In this document: positions 14,173 to 22,996 of the stretch, piece after piece
Layout: each line of letters opens with the position of its first letter
Numbering within the stretch: position 1 is the first letter of the stretch
Origin: a virus
DNA: 31,996 nucleotides
IMG/VR virus record: IMGVR_UViG_3300030943_000115
Location: 1 to 31,996 of that record
Reading direction: 5' to 3' (one strand)
Position numbers and translations under genes: made by a program
The notes under the pieces: generated by a model
Databases searched by the model: none
Seen by the model: only the letters and a program-made list of their open reading frames with translations
Told to the model about the DNA's origin: nothing

Positions 14173-17100
14173 ATGTCTGATAAAGTTGCAAAAAGAGGTG
14201 TGTCGATTTATATCGACGGCAAAGAAGTGGTTAATTCCGTGAAGAGTATTGCCGGTGAAATGAAAAAGCTCCAGAATGAGCAGGCTAAAATGACTATGGG
14301 TGCTGATGATTACATTGCTCATGGGAAAAAAATAGCTTATTTGGACTCTTTGCTTCAGGAACATAAGCAAACCCAGAAAGAAATTGCGAAAGAGTATGCT
14401 AATATGCAGAAAGCCTCTGATTCTTTTTCGAAAAATGCTGAAAGCGGAATATCCAAAACCGCCAACATGATGAATAAGTACTTTGCGATGTTTACTACTG
14501 CGTTGACATTCATAACCGGGCTTACTTTAGGTCTGAAAAAATTCATGGATGAGCGCAATAAATTGGAAGATTCTAAATTGGATCTGCAAGCATTAACCGG
14601 ACTTGATGATAAGAGTGTAAATAAATTGGAAGGTTGGGCAAAACAAATGGCTTCGAGTCCATTAGAAGGCACTACTATCCGAATAAAAGCTTCAGCTTCC
14701 GAAATAATGGAAGCTTATAAGTTGGTTGGATCCGCTAAGCCTGAATTATTGAAAAATGCTGAAGCGCTGAACGAAGTAACCAAACAATCAATGATTTTGG
14801 CTCAAGCTGCCGGCATGCCATTGGCCGATGCTGTACATGGTACTGTAATTGCTTTAAATCAATATAGTGCCGGTGCTGAAGAAGCTGCAAAATATGTGAA
14901 TATACTTGCTGCCGGTTCTCAAGCCGGTGCTCAGGAAGTTCCGTATATTGCCGAAGCTCTTGTGAAGTTTGGAGCTGTGGCCAAATTGGCTAACGTGCCA
15001 TTTGCGCAATCAGTGGCACTTATCGAGGCTATTGGCGAAAAAGGTTTTCAGGCTGAAGTAGCCGGTACAGGGATAAAAACATTCTTCACCAAATTACTGC
15101 AGGGAGCTGACGAAACTAATCCGGCTGTTGTTGGAATGAGTACCGCTCTTGATAACCTGAATGCAAAATTCTCAAATAAGGGTGGATTTGCCGAAATGAC
15201 CAAATTATTCGGTCAAGATAACGTTGTCATTGCTCAAACACTCATTGACCAACGTGCTAAATTCAATGACCTTACTACAGCAGTTACCGGAACTAATACG
15301 GCTATAGATCAGGCAACCATTACCAGTAAAGCTATGAATACAAAAATGGCTCAGGCGCAAAATCAATTTATGATATTGGGTATGGAACTGGTTCAGAACC
15401 TGAATCCGGCAGTACTTAAAGCTACTAACCTTGGTAATGCATTTTTGAAATTCATTGTTACACTTCCCAAATGGTTAAATGAGAATAAAGGATTGATTAT
15501 CTCGTTAGCCGGTGCGCTTGGAACTTATGCCATGTGGCTTGGAGTGATCACATTGGCCGAACGAAAGAATACGATTGAAAAATCAATTTCTCTTGGATTG
15601 ACCAAAGCAAGAATTATCGCTGATTTAGCATGGTGCGCTGTTCAGCAGACAATGGCAGGAAATTTTAAAACTGCCGGTAAGGCTATGAAGGCACTCAATG
15701 TTGAAATGGGTTTAAACCCTTATGTTGCTTTAGGTGTTGCCATTGCTGCCGTAACAGTTGCATTGTATAAGTTGGCTACAGCTCAATCTACAGCTCAAAA
15801 AGCTTATCGAGAATATAATGTTCAATCGGCAATTGAAACAACAAATGCGAATCAACTTTTTGAAGCTGCTAAAAAGAATCTCGGGAATAAAGAGGAACAT
15901 AAAAAGTTAATTGATAAAATAAACTCTGTTTATGGCGAATACATTGGCTATCAGTTGACTGAAAAATCAAACTTAGACGAAATTTCAAGAGCGCAATTGA
16001 ATGTCAATTCGGCTCTTCGTGATAAAATTGCTATCCAAACTAAAGAACAATTTAAGGGAGATGTGACTAAAAAATATGTTACTCAGCAAGTAGATTTGGC
16101 CGATAAGCTTAGGAGTGATATGGCGACATTTAAAGGCGATGACGTTGCCGGAGTATTCAAGGAGGAAATTGATAAGATACTTCAAGAGAATGCAGGAAAC
16201 CTTGAGAAAGGTTATAAATTGGCCAGTGAAAAATTGAAAAATCAAATGGGTAATGATCTTCGCCCTGGGCAACTAATTACTTTGCGCGAATATGCTGTGT
16301 CAGTTTCCAAAATGAATAATGAATTGTCTGACATTGATAAAAAATTTCAAGGTTTTGAGGCTAAAATAGATTTAGTAATATATGATCCTACTAAAAAATC
16401 TATCCAACCGAAAGAAGGTGATGTTTCGCCCGATGGTACTATGATCTACAAAAGCGGTAAATGGGTAGCGAAAACAAATAACTTTGGTCCTGGTGGTGAT
16501 GACAAAGCTGCAGCTCAAAAAAAGAAAGTAGATGAGGCAATGAAAGCACTTGAAATTCAAAATTTAAAGGATATTGCTGCTATCAAAAAACGCTACATAG
16601 ATGGTGACATTGCATTTGAATATGACTACAATGAAACTTTATTGGATCAACAAGATAAGTACGATTCACAGAGAAAGAAAAAGCTTCAGGAGTTATTGAA
16701 AACTGTTTCGGATCCCGGCGTAAAATTGGAGATGAATAACCAGATTGCCGAAATTGATAAGAAAGCGCTCGATAGGCAGATTGAACAAAATAATAAGATA
16801 AAAAAGATACTACTCGATGCCGATCCTATAAAAGCAGAAAATCAGGCGTATGATAACCGATTGCGTGAACTGGGCTTATTTGGAGTAAAAAAAGAAAACA
16901 TGACGGCAGATCAGTTGGAAACTTTACGCGTACTAGAGGAGCAACATAACGCAACTCTGAGTAAATTATCTACAAAACAGGCATTAATTGATTTAAAGCA
17001 GCTTGACAAAGATCAGCAAGATGCTGAGAAATTAGCCGCTGAAGATAGAGCTTCCGGCATATTGAATGAACAGCAGTATAAGGATAAATTATTGGCAATA

Positions 17101-18261
17101 GAAATTGAATTTTTGAAAAAGAAACTTATAATTCAAGGTTTATCGGCTGATGAGGCTGATAAAATAGCCAAACAATTAACCGGAAAACTACTTACTGAAG
17201 CTGATAAATCGGCTCAAGAACTATTATCTTTCAAAGATAAATACGGACTTGATGAATTAGATCGGTTTAAATCGCAAAAAGAACTTGAATTAAAATTACT
17301 TCAAGAATATATTGATAAAGGACTTATTTCGGAAAAAGAGGCTGTAAAGGTTAGAGCAGTACTTGCATCGGAGGAATTTAGAGCGAAAACTAAAAACTTC
17401 TACGATTCTGCTGAGGCAATGAGCCGAATTACCGGTGATTTTTCAAATGCATTTCAAGGATTTCAGCAAGCTGAAGAAAAATCTATTGAAACTAAATATC
17501 AGAAGCAAATTGATGCTGCCGCCAAAGCCGGAAAAGATACCACCAAAATAGAGGAGCAAAAAAACAAAGAGTTGGCAGCTCTTAGGGCTAAAAATGCCGA
17601 TGCTATGTTTGCTGTTCAGGTTGCTGGTATCATTGCCTCTACTGCAGCTGCTGCTATAGATTCTTATGCAAATGCTGTGAAAATACCTTATGCGGGTTTA
17701 GTTTTAGCTCCAATTGCTGCTGCAGCTGCAGTGGCTTATGGAGCGTCTCAAATCGTCGTAGCCAATTCAGCTCGCGAATCTGCAAAGGAAGGTTATTACG
17801 ATGGTGGTTGGCACCGACCTGAAGGTTTCACCGGTGGAGATAATCCGCGCGAAATCCGAGGTCGTTTCCCTGACGGTCAGCCGTACCATGGTGATGAATT
17901 TATTGCAAATCATCATACTACTCGCAATCCCAACGTTGTGCCGGTCCTGGATTTATTTGATGAGGCTCAAAAAAATGGAACTGCTTCATCGCTTTCAAAG
18001 GCTGACATATCTCGTGCGCTGCGCCTGTCTCCTAGTGGCTATTACGATGGCGGTTTCAGACCCTCTGGAAGCAATAATGCTCAGTCTGTCGATAAAACTC
18101 CTACCGCTGAATACATGATGGCTGTAGTTGCAGCCGTGAATCGGTTAAATGACCATTTAGATAATGGTATAGAAACTAATTTGAGTATTTCAGGCGAAAA
18201 AGGGGTTGCAAATCAATTAAAGAAGTATAATTCATTAATTTCAAATTCAAAAAGAGGATGA
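14173..18261 (+). CDS. Tail tape measure protein
   Basis: A 1362-aa protein with all main signs of a tape measure. A helical N-terminus carries a hydrophobic stretch (about 97-117). A TP901-type core (about 155-420) contains GTTIRIKASASEIMEAYKLV and AAGMPLADAVHGTVIALNQ. Hydrophobic segments lie near 430-460, 515-535 and 1165-1190. A long charged coiled-coil region spans about 780-1130. The C-terminus has a GYYDGGWHRPEGFTGGDN motif and HGDEFIANHHTTRNPNVVP, typical of Bacteroidota phages, with GYYDGG repeated near residue 1290. At roughly 1.5 angstrom per residue, the tail would be near 200 nm. ATGA overlap with the next gene. Tail length is a rule-of-thumb inference. Confidence 0.9.
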   Translation: MSDKVAKRGVSIYIDGKEVVNSVKSIAGEMKKLQNEQAKMTMGADDYIAHGKKIAYLDSLLQEHKQTQKEIAKEYANMQKASDSFSKNAESGISKTANMMNKYFAMFTTALTFITGLTLGLKKFMDERNKLEDSKLDLQALTGLDDKSVNKLEGWAKQMASSPLEGTTIRIKASASEIMEAYKLVGSAKPELLKNAEALNEVTKQSMILAQAAGMPLADAVHGTVIALNQYSAGAEEAAKYVNILAAGSQAGAQEVPYIAEALVKFGAVAKLANVPFAQSVALIEAIGEKGFQAEVAGTGIKTFFTKLLQGADETNPAVVGMSTALDNLNAKFSNKGGFAEMTKLFGQDNVVIAQTLIDQRAKFNDLTTAVTGTNTAIDQATITSKAMNTKMAQAQNQFMILGMELVQNLNPAVLKATNLGNAFLKFIVTLPKWLNENKGLIISLAGALGTYAMWLGVITLAERKNTIEKSISLGLTKARIIADLAWCAVQQTMAGNFKTAGKAMKALNVEMGLNPYVALGVAIAAVTVALYKLATAQSTAQKAYREYNVQSAIETTNANQLFEAAKKNLGNKEEHKKLIDKINSVYGEYIGYQLTEKSNLDEISRAQLNVNSALRDKIAIQTKEQFKGDVTKKYVTQQVDLADKLRSDMATFKGDDVAGVFKEEIDKILQENAGNLEKGYKLASEKLKNQMGNDLRPGQLITLREYAVSVSKMNNELSDIDKKFQGFEAKIDLVIYDPTKKSIQPKEGDVSPDGTMIYKSGKWVAKTNNFGPGGDDKAAAQKKKVDEAMKALEIQNLKDIAAIKKRYIDGDIAFEYDYNETLLDQQDKYDSQRKKKLQELLKTVSDPGVKLEMNNQIAEIDKKALDRQIEQNNKIKKILLDADPIKAENQAYDNRLRELGLFGVKKENMTADQLETLRVLEEQHNATLSKLSTKQALIDLKQLDKDQQDAEKLAAEDRASGILNEQQYKDKLLAIEIEFLKKKLIIQGLSADEADKIAKQLTGKLLTEADKSAQELLSFKDKYGLDELDRFKSQKELELKLLQEYIDKGLISEKEAVKVRAVLASEEFRAKTKNFYDSAEAMSRITGDFSNAFQGFQQAEEKSIETKYQKQIDAAAKAGKDTTKIEEQKNKELAALRAKNADAMFAVQVAGIIASTAAAAIDSYANAVKIPYAGLVLAPIAAAAAVAYGASQIVVANSARESAKEGYYDGGWHRPEGFTGGDNPREIRGRFPDGQPYHGDEFIANHHTTRNPNVVPVLDLFDEAQKNGTASSLSKADISRALRLSPSGYYDGGFRPSGSNNAQSVDKTPTAEYMMAVVAAVNRLNDHLDNGIETNLSISGEKGVANQLKKYNSLISNSKRG

Positions 18262-20444
18262 TAAAATTTTTTGTTCAAAATAAAGAAGTAATACTTCCAG
18301 CAGATTTTTCGTTCACAATGGTTGAAAATAATCCGGAGATAAATAACGAGGGTGAGTTTACGTTGGATATGAAGGTATCGCTTAAATGTACTCAAAATAT
18401 AATTGCATTTAAGTTCTTAAATAGAACCAATAAGCAAGATATTGAGCAAAAGACTGATGCTTATATGTCGGAAGATGGTCAATTGTTTTTGGGCACAATC
18501 AGAATTACTGATAATACAAATTCCGAGGTTACATTTCAATTTTTATCCGGCAATTCAGAACTTAACTATTTAATTAAGAACAAAAAGAAAATATATGAAT
18601 TAGAAGGCTGGGGCACAGAATCGGCAATTGATTTCAATAGAGCTGTGTTGTCGTTACAGCAGACTGGTTATATATGGGAGATAACTGTGGGAGCTAATTT
18701 GGTAAGAAATAGTAAATTAATATCTAATAATTACCTTCCAACCTGGGACACAATATACCGATCAGTATCACTCGAAAGCGGAAAAACTTACACCCTTTCT
18801 ATCACCGGACGTTCTACCGAAACCGGATTTACCGGTAAATTAGATGTAGGTATAAAAAATAGTAATAATACCGTAACTGTTTTGCCTGTAAATACTTATT
18901 CATTTGCTGACGCTGCACATGCAACTACGGTTACAGTCACATTTACTTCAAATGTGACAGATGCTAACTGTAATATTTCTTTGGTACGTTATAGTTTAGA
19001 TCCTGGACATATTTCATTGATTTCAATAAAAGTAGAAGAAGGAAGTGTTGCTACTGCATGGTGTCACAACGTGCAAGATATATGCACATTTGTTTGTGCT
19101 CCCATAAAAGTATCAGATGATATTGTAAATGACTTTGAATTCAACATAGCAACTTCGGGAGAATACTTTGATGATGGATTTAGATTTGACCGTATCACCG
19201 GAAAAACAATAATGCAGCCCTATTTACTTTATTATATCAATAGACTTCCTGCATTGTTAGACTATACGTTAAAATATAATGTATTGAACTATGATTTAAG
19301 AGCGAAATTAATCTATTTGGTCAATGCTACGGAATCGCTTAACTACGCTGATGCATTGCCAAATATGACGGTTTCGGAATTTATAACGGCAATCGAGAAT
19401 TTTTTCAATGTATCTTTTATTGTCGATTCTAAAGATAAAAGTATTTCTATCAATAATTTTCAATCTAGTTTTGAATCCAAAAAAACAGTTAATTTAAGTG
19501 GTGTTTTAGATGATTACAATCGTGAATTTACAGAAGATGACACTTCGTTAAAATTTGGATTTACAAAATTAAGTTACGATGTTCCAAGTTCTAAATATTT
19601 TGATTATCAAAAATTATCAGATGCAATTATTTCTAAATGTGAAGTATTAAATTTTGAGTATTTTGAAAAACTATATACTTATGTGGCTTCACATTTATTG
19701 GTTGATAAATATAAAATATATAGGGATTTAGACAAAAATGAGGATTATATTTCTTGCGCTGAACCTAGTTTTAATTTATTTAATCAAAAAATTGACGATG
19801 ACCGGCATGTTACATTGGTCAATAAATTTGCATCCGTTGGCAGTTCTGATGAAAATGAATTAATTTTTAAAATAGTTCCTGCTCAAATAGATGCTATAAA
19901 TAAAACATTATACTACGGTGATCCTGTATATGCTGATTATATTTGCTTTTATCAGATTCCTAAAAGCAGCAATTCATATAGTATCATTGAAGATCTAGGA
20001 TTGACCTCGTCGATTGAAATTGGTTTAAAAGAAGCAACCAGATTATCAAATCTTGAAGTTTCGTTATTTATGGGTTTAACTGATATTCTGGCACATTATT
20101 TCACAGTACCGTACCCATTTTCATATTCGGATCTAAATCCTGAATTTGGGAAAGATGCTGCTCTCACTTATACCGAGTTTGAAAGATGGAGATTTGATAA
20201 ATATATTCCGAATGCACTTACAACGCTGAAATTAATCGGAGATAAAGGAATTATAGCAGACTATCACCAACAATCAATCATTGACATGAGAAAAGTATAT
20301 ACTTATGATTTAATTGACACACCGGAAGTTAGTGCAAGAAATGCTTTTATGATTAATGGATTAAAATATATCCCTATATCGCTTGAGCGGGTAAAAAAGA
20401 GGGTGAAAGGTACGGTAAAAGGTAAGTTTTACCGGATGGTTTGA
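18258..20444 (+). CDS. Tail hub/baseplate protein with inserted carbohydrate-binding-like domain
   Basis: A 728-aa protein directly downstream of the tape measure gene, with ATGA overlap and a preceding AGAGG. The N-terminal part (1-143) resembles the hub or tail-tip proteins of Bacteroidota phages (NPEINNEGEFTLDMKV, LFLGTIRITDN). Residues about 144-271 look like an inserted jelly-roll carbohydrate-binding module: GANLVRNS, W163, SGKTYTLSITGR and the closing IKVEEGSVATAWCHN. The remainder (272-728) is an alpha/beta region ending in a basic tail (RVKKRVKGTVKGKFYRMV). It probably forms the tail tip and helps bind surface glycan. The hub role rests on position and the insert on pattern. Confidence 0.7.
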   Translation: MIKFFVQNKEVILPADFSFTMVENNPEINNEGEFTLDMKVSLKCTQNIIAFKFLNRTNKQDIEQKTDAYMSEDGQLFLGTIRITDNTNSEVTFQFLSGNSELNYLIKNKKKIYELEGWGTESAIDFNRAVLSLQQTGYIWEITVGANLVRNSKLISNNYLPTWDTIYRSVSLESGKTYTLSITGRSTETGFTGKLDVGIKNSNNTVTVLPVNTYSFADAAHATTVTVTFTSNVTDANCNISLVRYSLDPGHISLISIKVEEGSVATAWCHNVQDICTFVCAPIKVSDDIVNDFEFNIATSGEYFDDGFRFDRITGKTIMQPYLLYYINRLPALLDYTLKYNVLNYDLRAKLIYLVNATESLNYADALPNMTVSEFITAIENFFNVSFIVDSKDKSISINNFQSSFESKKTVNLSGVLDDYNREFTEDDTSLKFGFTKLSYDVPSSKYFDYQKLSDAIISKCEVLNFEYFEKLYTYVASHLLVDKYKIYRDLDKNEDYISCAEPSFNLFNQKIDDDRHVTLVNKFASVGSSDENELIFKIVPAQIDAINKTLYYGDPVYADYICFYQIPKSSNSYSIIEDLGLTSSIEIGLKEATRLSNLEVSLFMGLTDILAHYFTVPYPFSYSDLNPEFGKDAALTYTEFERWRFDKYIPNALTTLKLIGDKGIIADYHQQSIIDMRKVYTYDLIDTPEVSARNAFMINGLKYIPISLERVKKRVKGTVKGKFYRMV

Positions 20445-20492
20445 AAATGGTTTTTCAAACGCATGGTCTGTAAAGATCAGGCGTTTTTTGTA
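20445..20492 (+). repeat. Dispersed repeat copy B bearing a GUAA terminator
   Basis: Near-identical to 13604-13653. The hairpin 20460-20483 has 9-10 pairs and one mismatch around a GUAA tetraloop (GNRA, like the GUGA of copy A), followed by T6. It ends the tail operon; together, copies A and B flank the gp10-like, tape measure and hub genes. Confidence 0.8.
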
Positions 20493-20493
20493 A

Positions 20494-20523
20494 GTTCAAA
20501 AGTTCAAAAGTTCCAAAGTTCGG
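20494..20523. repeat. Short tandem octamer repeat
   Basis: GTTCAAAA, GTTCAAAA, GTTCCAAA and GTTCGG follow head to tail with an 8-bp period between the tail-operon terminator and the integrase stop codon. It may be simple slippage or part of an integrase arm-site region. Confidence 0.6.
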
Positions 20524-20538
20524 CTAAATTCTACGTTG

Positions 20539-21714
20539 TTATACCTTGAATTTATTGAAGCAATCAATTCCACGCTGTTTTTTGCTCTCAAGAACATGAG
20601 CATAAATCAAAGTGTCTTTAATATCCGAATGTCCCAAAATATCTTTCAGTGAGTTTAGATCACTATTTTCAGACAGGTGATAAGTAGCAAAAGTGTGACG
20701 GCCTGTTTTATGGGTTATTTTCTTGTTTATTTCGGCTATAGTGGCTATTTCTTTCAAATACCGATTCATTGTTTGCTCTGCCGGAAGATTTTCGAATATC
20801 AGACCTTTCTTTCTATTCCCGACGATGTTGTGTACCAAGTTACGCAATGGCTTTGATACCGGCACTGTAATTAGTTCAGGTTTGCTATTTCGGGTTTTCA
20901 TCCGCCAATAACCAAAGGAAGTATCTGTAAATTGCTCCAGTGTCATTTTTTTTGCATCACCAATGTGTTGCGAACCAAAGCACATAAATAAGAATACCTG
21001 TAAGGTTTTATAATACTTCAGTTCTAAATCGCCAACACGATATTGCTTGAGTAATGCTTGTAGTTCCGCTTCCTCCAGGTAGGTGTAATTTGGTTTTGTC
21101 CGTAAAATATGAAATTCGTCAAATGGATTTTCGTCCATATAACCCGCCTTGTATGCTGCTTTCACATACTTTCTAATTATAGATAAGTTCTTATATGCTG
21201 TATTGTCATTATTCTTATTGTCTTTCCGCAAATAGGTATAATATGATGCAATAAAATCGAGGTCAATATCGTCGAAATGTAAATCGGGTGCAAATTCCTT
21301 CAGCTTTTTGAAAGTTGAAACATGAGTTTGCATGGTTGTATCTTCTATCATTCTCGATGCCTTTTTTCTTTGATCTTCATAAAAGGTATAGAAATTTTCA
21401 AAATCATCAGGTCTATTATATGATTTTAAAAAACCTGCTCGCGTGAGAACTTTGTTTTTAAGCCTATACTTAACAAATACGGAATTTATCCGGGATAAAA
21501 TATTCCCAAGGATAAGATTCTTATCCGATGCATCTTTATCCGATACTCTTACCTGTTGGGATTTTTCATTCCAATTTTTTACTTCACACAAAATTTTAGT
21601 AGAAAAATTCACCTTCTCTCTATTGACATAGAATGAAACCCACACATAGCCGGATTTCTTTTCTTTGTTGTCACACCTTAAATATAGTTTTACGGTAATC
21701 ATGGCGGTATACAT
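20539..21714 (-). CDS. Tyrosine site-specific integrase, HIGDA type
   Basis: A 391-aa phage integrase with three expected parts: an N-terminal arm-binding domain (about 5-95), a SAM-like core-binding domain (about 105-200) and a catalytic domain (about 215-391). Visible catalytic residues are K273 in the beta-hairpin, R339 in KTGRHTFAT, H362 in LGHSD and nucleophile Y371 in IYAHV. The first arginine, expected in a TGLRxSD-like motif, is replaced by H250 in CFGSQHIGDA, and the HxxR histidine position reads K336. I believe related Bacteroidota integrases share this. A second ATG at 21702 (MITVKLYLR) is an equally good start. It is transcribed away from the repressor gene. Confidence 0.9.
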   Translation of the reverse strand: MYTAMITVKLYLRCDNKEKKSGYVWVSFYVNREKVNFSTKILCEVKNWNEKSQQVRVSDKDASDKNLILGNILSRINSVFVKYRLKNKVLTRAGFLKSYNRPDDFENFYTFYEDQRKKASRMIEDTTMQTHVSTFKKLKEFAPDLHFDDIDLDFIASYYTYLRKDNKNNDNTAYKNLSIIRKYVKAAYKAGYMDENPFDEFHILRTKPNYTYLEEAELQALLKQYRVGDLELKYYKTLQVFLFMCFGSQHIGDAKKMTLEQFTDTSFGYWRMKTRNSKPELITVPVSKPLRNLVHNIVGNRKKGLIFENLPAEQTMNRYLKEIATIAEINKKITHKTGRHTFATYHLSENSDLNSLKDILGHSDIKDTLIYAHVLESKKQRGIDCFNKFKV

Positions 21715-21989
21715 TTGTGTAGAACGGTCTACAATTTGTTGTTTAGTTCAATTAATTTTTCTATTAGGATTCGGTCGTAACTTGTTGAAATATACCTAAA
21801 ATGCAAAAGCTCACAGTCTTTGCGACTGTGAGCTTTTGGGGGTAATGAGGTTCGTGGCGTACCACAACTCTTCCTTATTCATAGTCATTTATAAGTATTT
21901 GGTCTGCAATTGGTCTACATTTCAATGTTTTAAGAATGCTAGTTGAATTATAACTATCATTCTTAAGACAGGATAAAGAATCCACATTC
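21715..21989. promoter_or_regulatory. Candidate attP / integrase control region
   Basis: This 275-bp gap between repressor and integrase has no gene. It holds three copies of GGTCTRCAWTT (21726, 21901 and 21912), a 5-bp inverted repeat GTAGA/TCTAC around 21720-21733, a perfect 15-bp hairpin (21804-21818 with 21824-21838), a dyad GTTCGTGG/CCACAAC near 21850-21870 and a 14-bp imperfect inverted repeat (21930-21944 with 21952-21966). Such density of repeats beside an integrase gene is typical of attP with arm sites. The core cannot be located without the host sequence. Confidence 0.45.
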
Positions 21990-22385
21990 TTACCCTGCGA
22001 GTGCATCCTTGACGGGTGCACTGACGTTTTTTAGACGCTCATTCTCTAATTTAGTTTCCATAAGATCTTTCTGACATTCATATAACAATTCCCATGGATT
22101 TACGTGTGCATTTGTTAATTCATACGTTTCGATAGGACTTGAAACTATTGAACTATTATCATTTTTTAACTCGTATACTTCGGGATAAGTGATAATATCA
22201 ATTTCTCTTACACCTAGCTTTTCTGCAATAATCGAAAGTTCGCTTAGCTTCAATTCTCGTTTTCCAGCCTCTAATTTTGAGTATGATCCGTCTGATATTC
22301 CTAATGCATCAGCCAAATCTTGCTGAAGCATTCTTTTTTTATCCCTAAGAATAAAAATGTTTTTGATAATTTGATTTGTGTCCAT
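21990..22385 (-). CDS. CI-like transcriptional repressor (HTH XRE)
   Basis: A 131-aa protein with an N-terminal Cro/CI-type helix-turn-helix (about residues 8-62: QQDLADALGISDGSYSKLEAGKRELKLSELSIIAEKLGV). A linker and a coiled C-terminal helix (LYECQKDLMETKLENERLKN, about 98-118) probably mediate dimerisation. There is no peptidase domain, so it is not a LexA-type cleavable repressor. It is divergent from the early gene at 22530, with operator-like repeats between them, and co-directional with the integrase. It likely maintains lysogeny. Confidence 0.85.
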   Translation of the reverse strand: MDTNQIIKNIFILRDKKRMLQQDLADALGISDGSYSKLEAGKRELKLSELSIIAEKLGVREIDIITYPEVYELKNDNSSIVSSPIETYELTNAHVNPWELLYECQKDLMETKLENERLKNVSAPVKDALAG

Positions 22386-22430
22386 TATTTAATTAATTGA
22401 TTAACAATGCAATAGTTATTTATTTGTATT

Positions 22431-22483
22431 AATCGAAAGATTTAACAGTAAATAATCGAGAAATGACTTGCATAAATCGAAAG
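22431..22483. promoter_or_regulatory. Operator-like direct repeats in the lysogeny switch
   Basis: AATCGAAAG at 22431, AATCGAGAA at 22454 and AATCGAAAG at 22475 are spaced 23 and 21 bp, about two helical turns. The third overlaps the -33 region of the rightward early promoter. An inverted relative (TTGATTAA) lies near 22397, beside the repressor start. This fits binding sites for the repressor or the early HTH-like protein. Confidence 0.6.
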
Positions 22484-22490
22484 TTAGTTC

Positions 22491-22498
22491 TACATTTG
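22491..22498 (+). promoter_or_regulatory. Rightward early promoter -7 box
   Basis: TACATTTG matches TAnnTTTG perfectly and lies 31 nt upstream of the ATG at 22530. A TTG at 22468-22470 is a possible -33 element. The TGTCC late element is absent. Confidence 0.7.
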
Positions 22499-22529
22499 CA
22501 GAGTAATTATACAATAAACGTGTAAAGAT

Positions 22530-22736
22530 ATGGAAAAGTTTAGAAATTTCATGGATTCGATGCCAAAAGGGCAATTTGATAATATTAAAAAGCAAGTGAT
22601 AGATACTTGTATTATTACTGAAGATGTATATAAAAATTGGTACTATGGTCGAACCAAAGTTCCGCCATTACATCAAAAAGTAATAGAAGAATTAGCTGGC
22701 GAAAAAGTTTTTTCAAATGAAATTAACCTTAAATAA
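22530..22736 (+). CDS. Small Cro/CII-like early protein
   Basis: A 68-aa protein, first gene of the rightward early operon, with its start 31 nt after the -7 box. The second half (ITEDVYKNWYYGRTKVPPLHQKVIEELAG) has the spacing of a helix-turn-helix in which W and G of a KNWYYGRTKVP turn replace the usual residues. I read it as a probable Cro-like regulator acting on the operators at 22431-22483. The position, facing the repressor, supports this more than the sequence does. Confidence 0.55.
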   Translation: MEKFRNFMDSMPKGQFDNIKKQVIDTCIITEDVYKNWYYGRTKVPPLHQKVIEELAGEKVFSNEINLK

Positions 22737-22745
22737 TAGCTTAAT

Positions 22746-22985
22746 ATGCCAATTACCCGCACTGAGTTTGAAAATACTGTTGTTTTTGCATATAAAGGGA
22801 AAAAGCCCTATTTCTTTCTGATAGCAAATGGTGAAGTAGTTTTTTTGTGCAACGATTTCAATAAACTGTTTTATAGCAGAGTTTCAGATATTACAAATCT
22901 CGGTTTTACTGCTCAACGTGACTTTTTTGGACAAAAGGTAGAACTGCGAATCAATTTTGCTGATTGCGAAAAAGTTGATCAATAA
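22746..22985 (+). CDS. Hypothetical early protein, 79 aa
   Basis: A compact alpha/beta protein (FENTVVFAYKGKKPYFFLIANGEVVFLCNDFNKLF in outline, then VELRINFAD). No signal peptide, membrane segment or motif I know. It follows the Cro-like gene by 9 nt and is the last gene before the structured noncoding region. Confidence 0.6.
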   Translation: MPITRTEFENTVVFAYKGKKPYFFLIANGEVVFLCNDFNKLFYSRVSDITNLGFTAQRDFFGQKVELRINFADCEKVDQ

Positions 22986-22996
22986 TTAACCCCTTA

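Noticed and set aside
20494-20523. Possible CRISPR-like or iteron array
   Set aside because: Octamers follow head to tail without spacers and number only four; too short for CRISPR or an iteron origin.
21804-21870. Possible tRNA or tRNA fragment as att site (GGTTCG seen)
   Set aside because: No acceptor, D or anticodon arms fold; the strong feature is a simple 15-bp hairpin.
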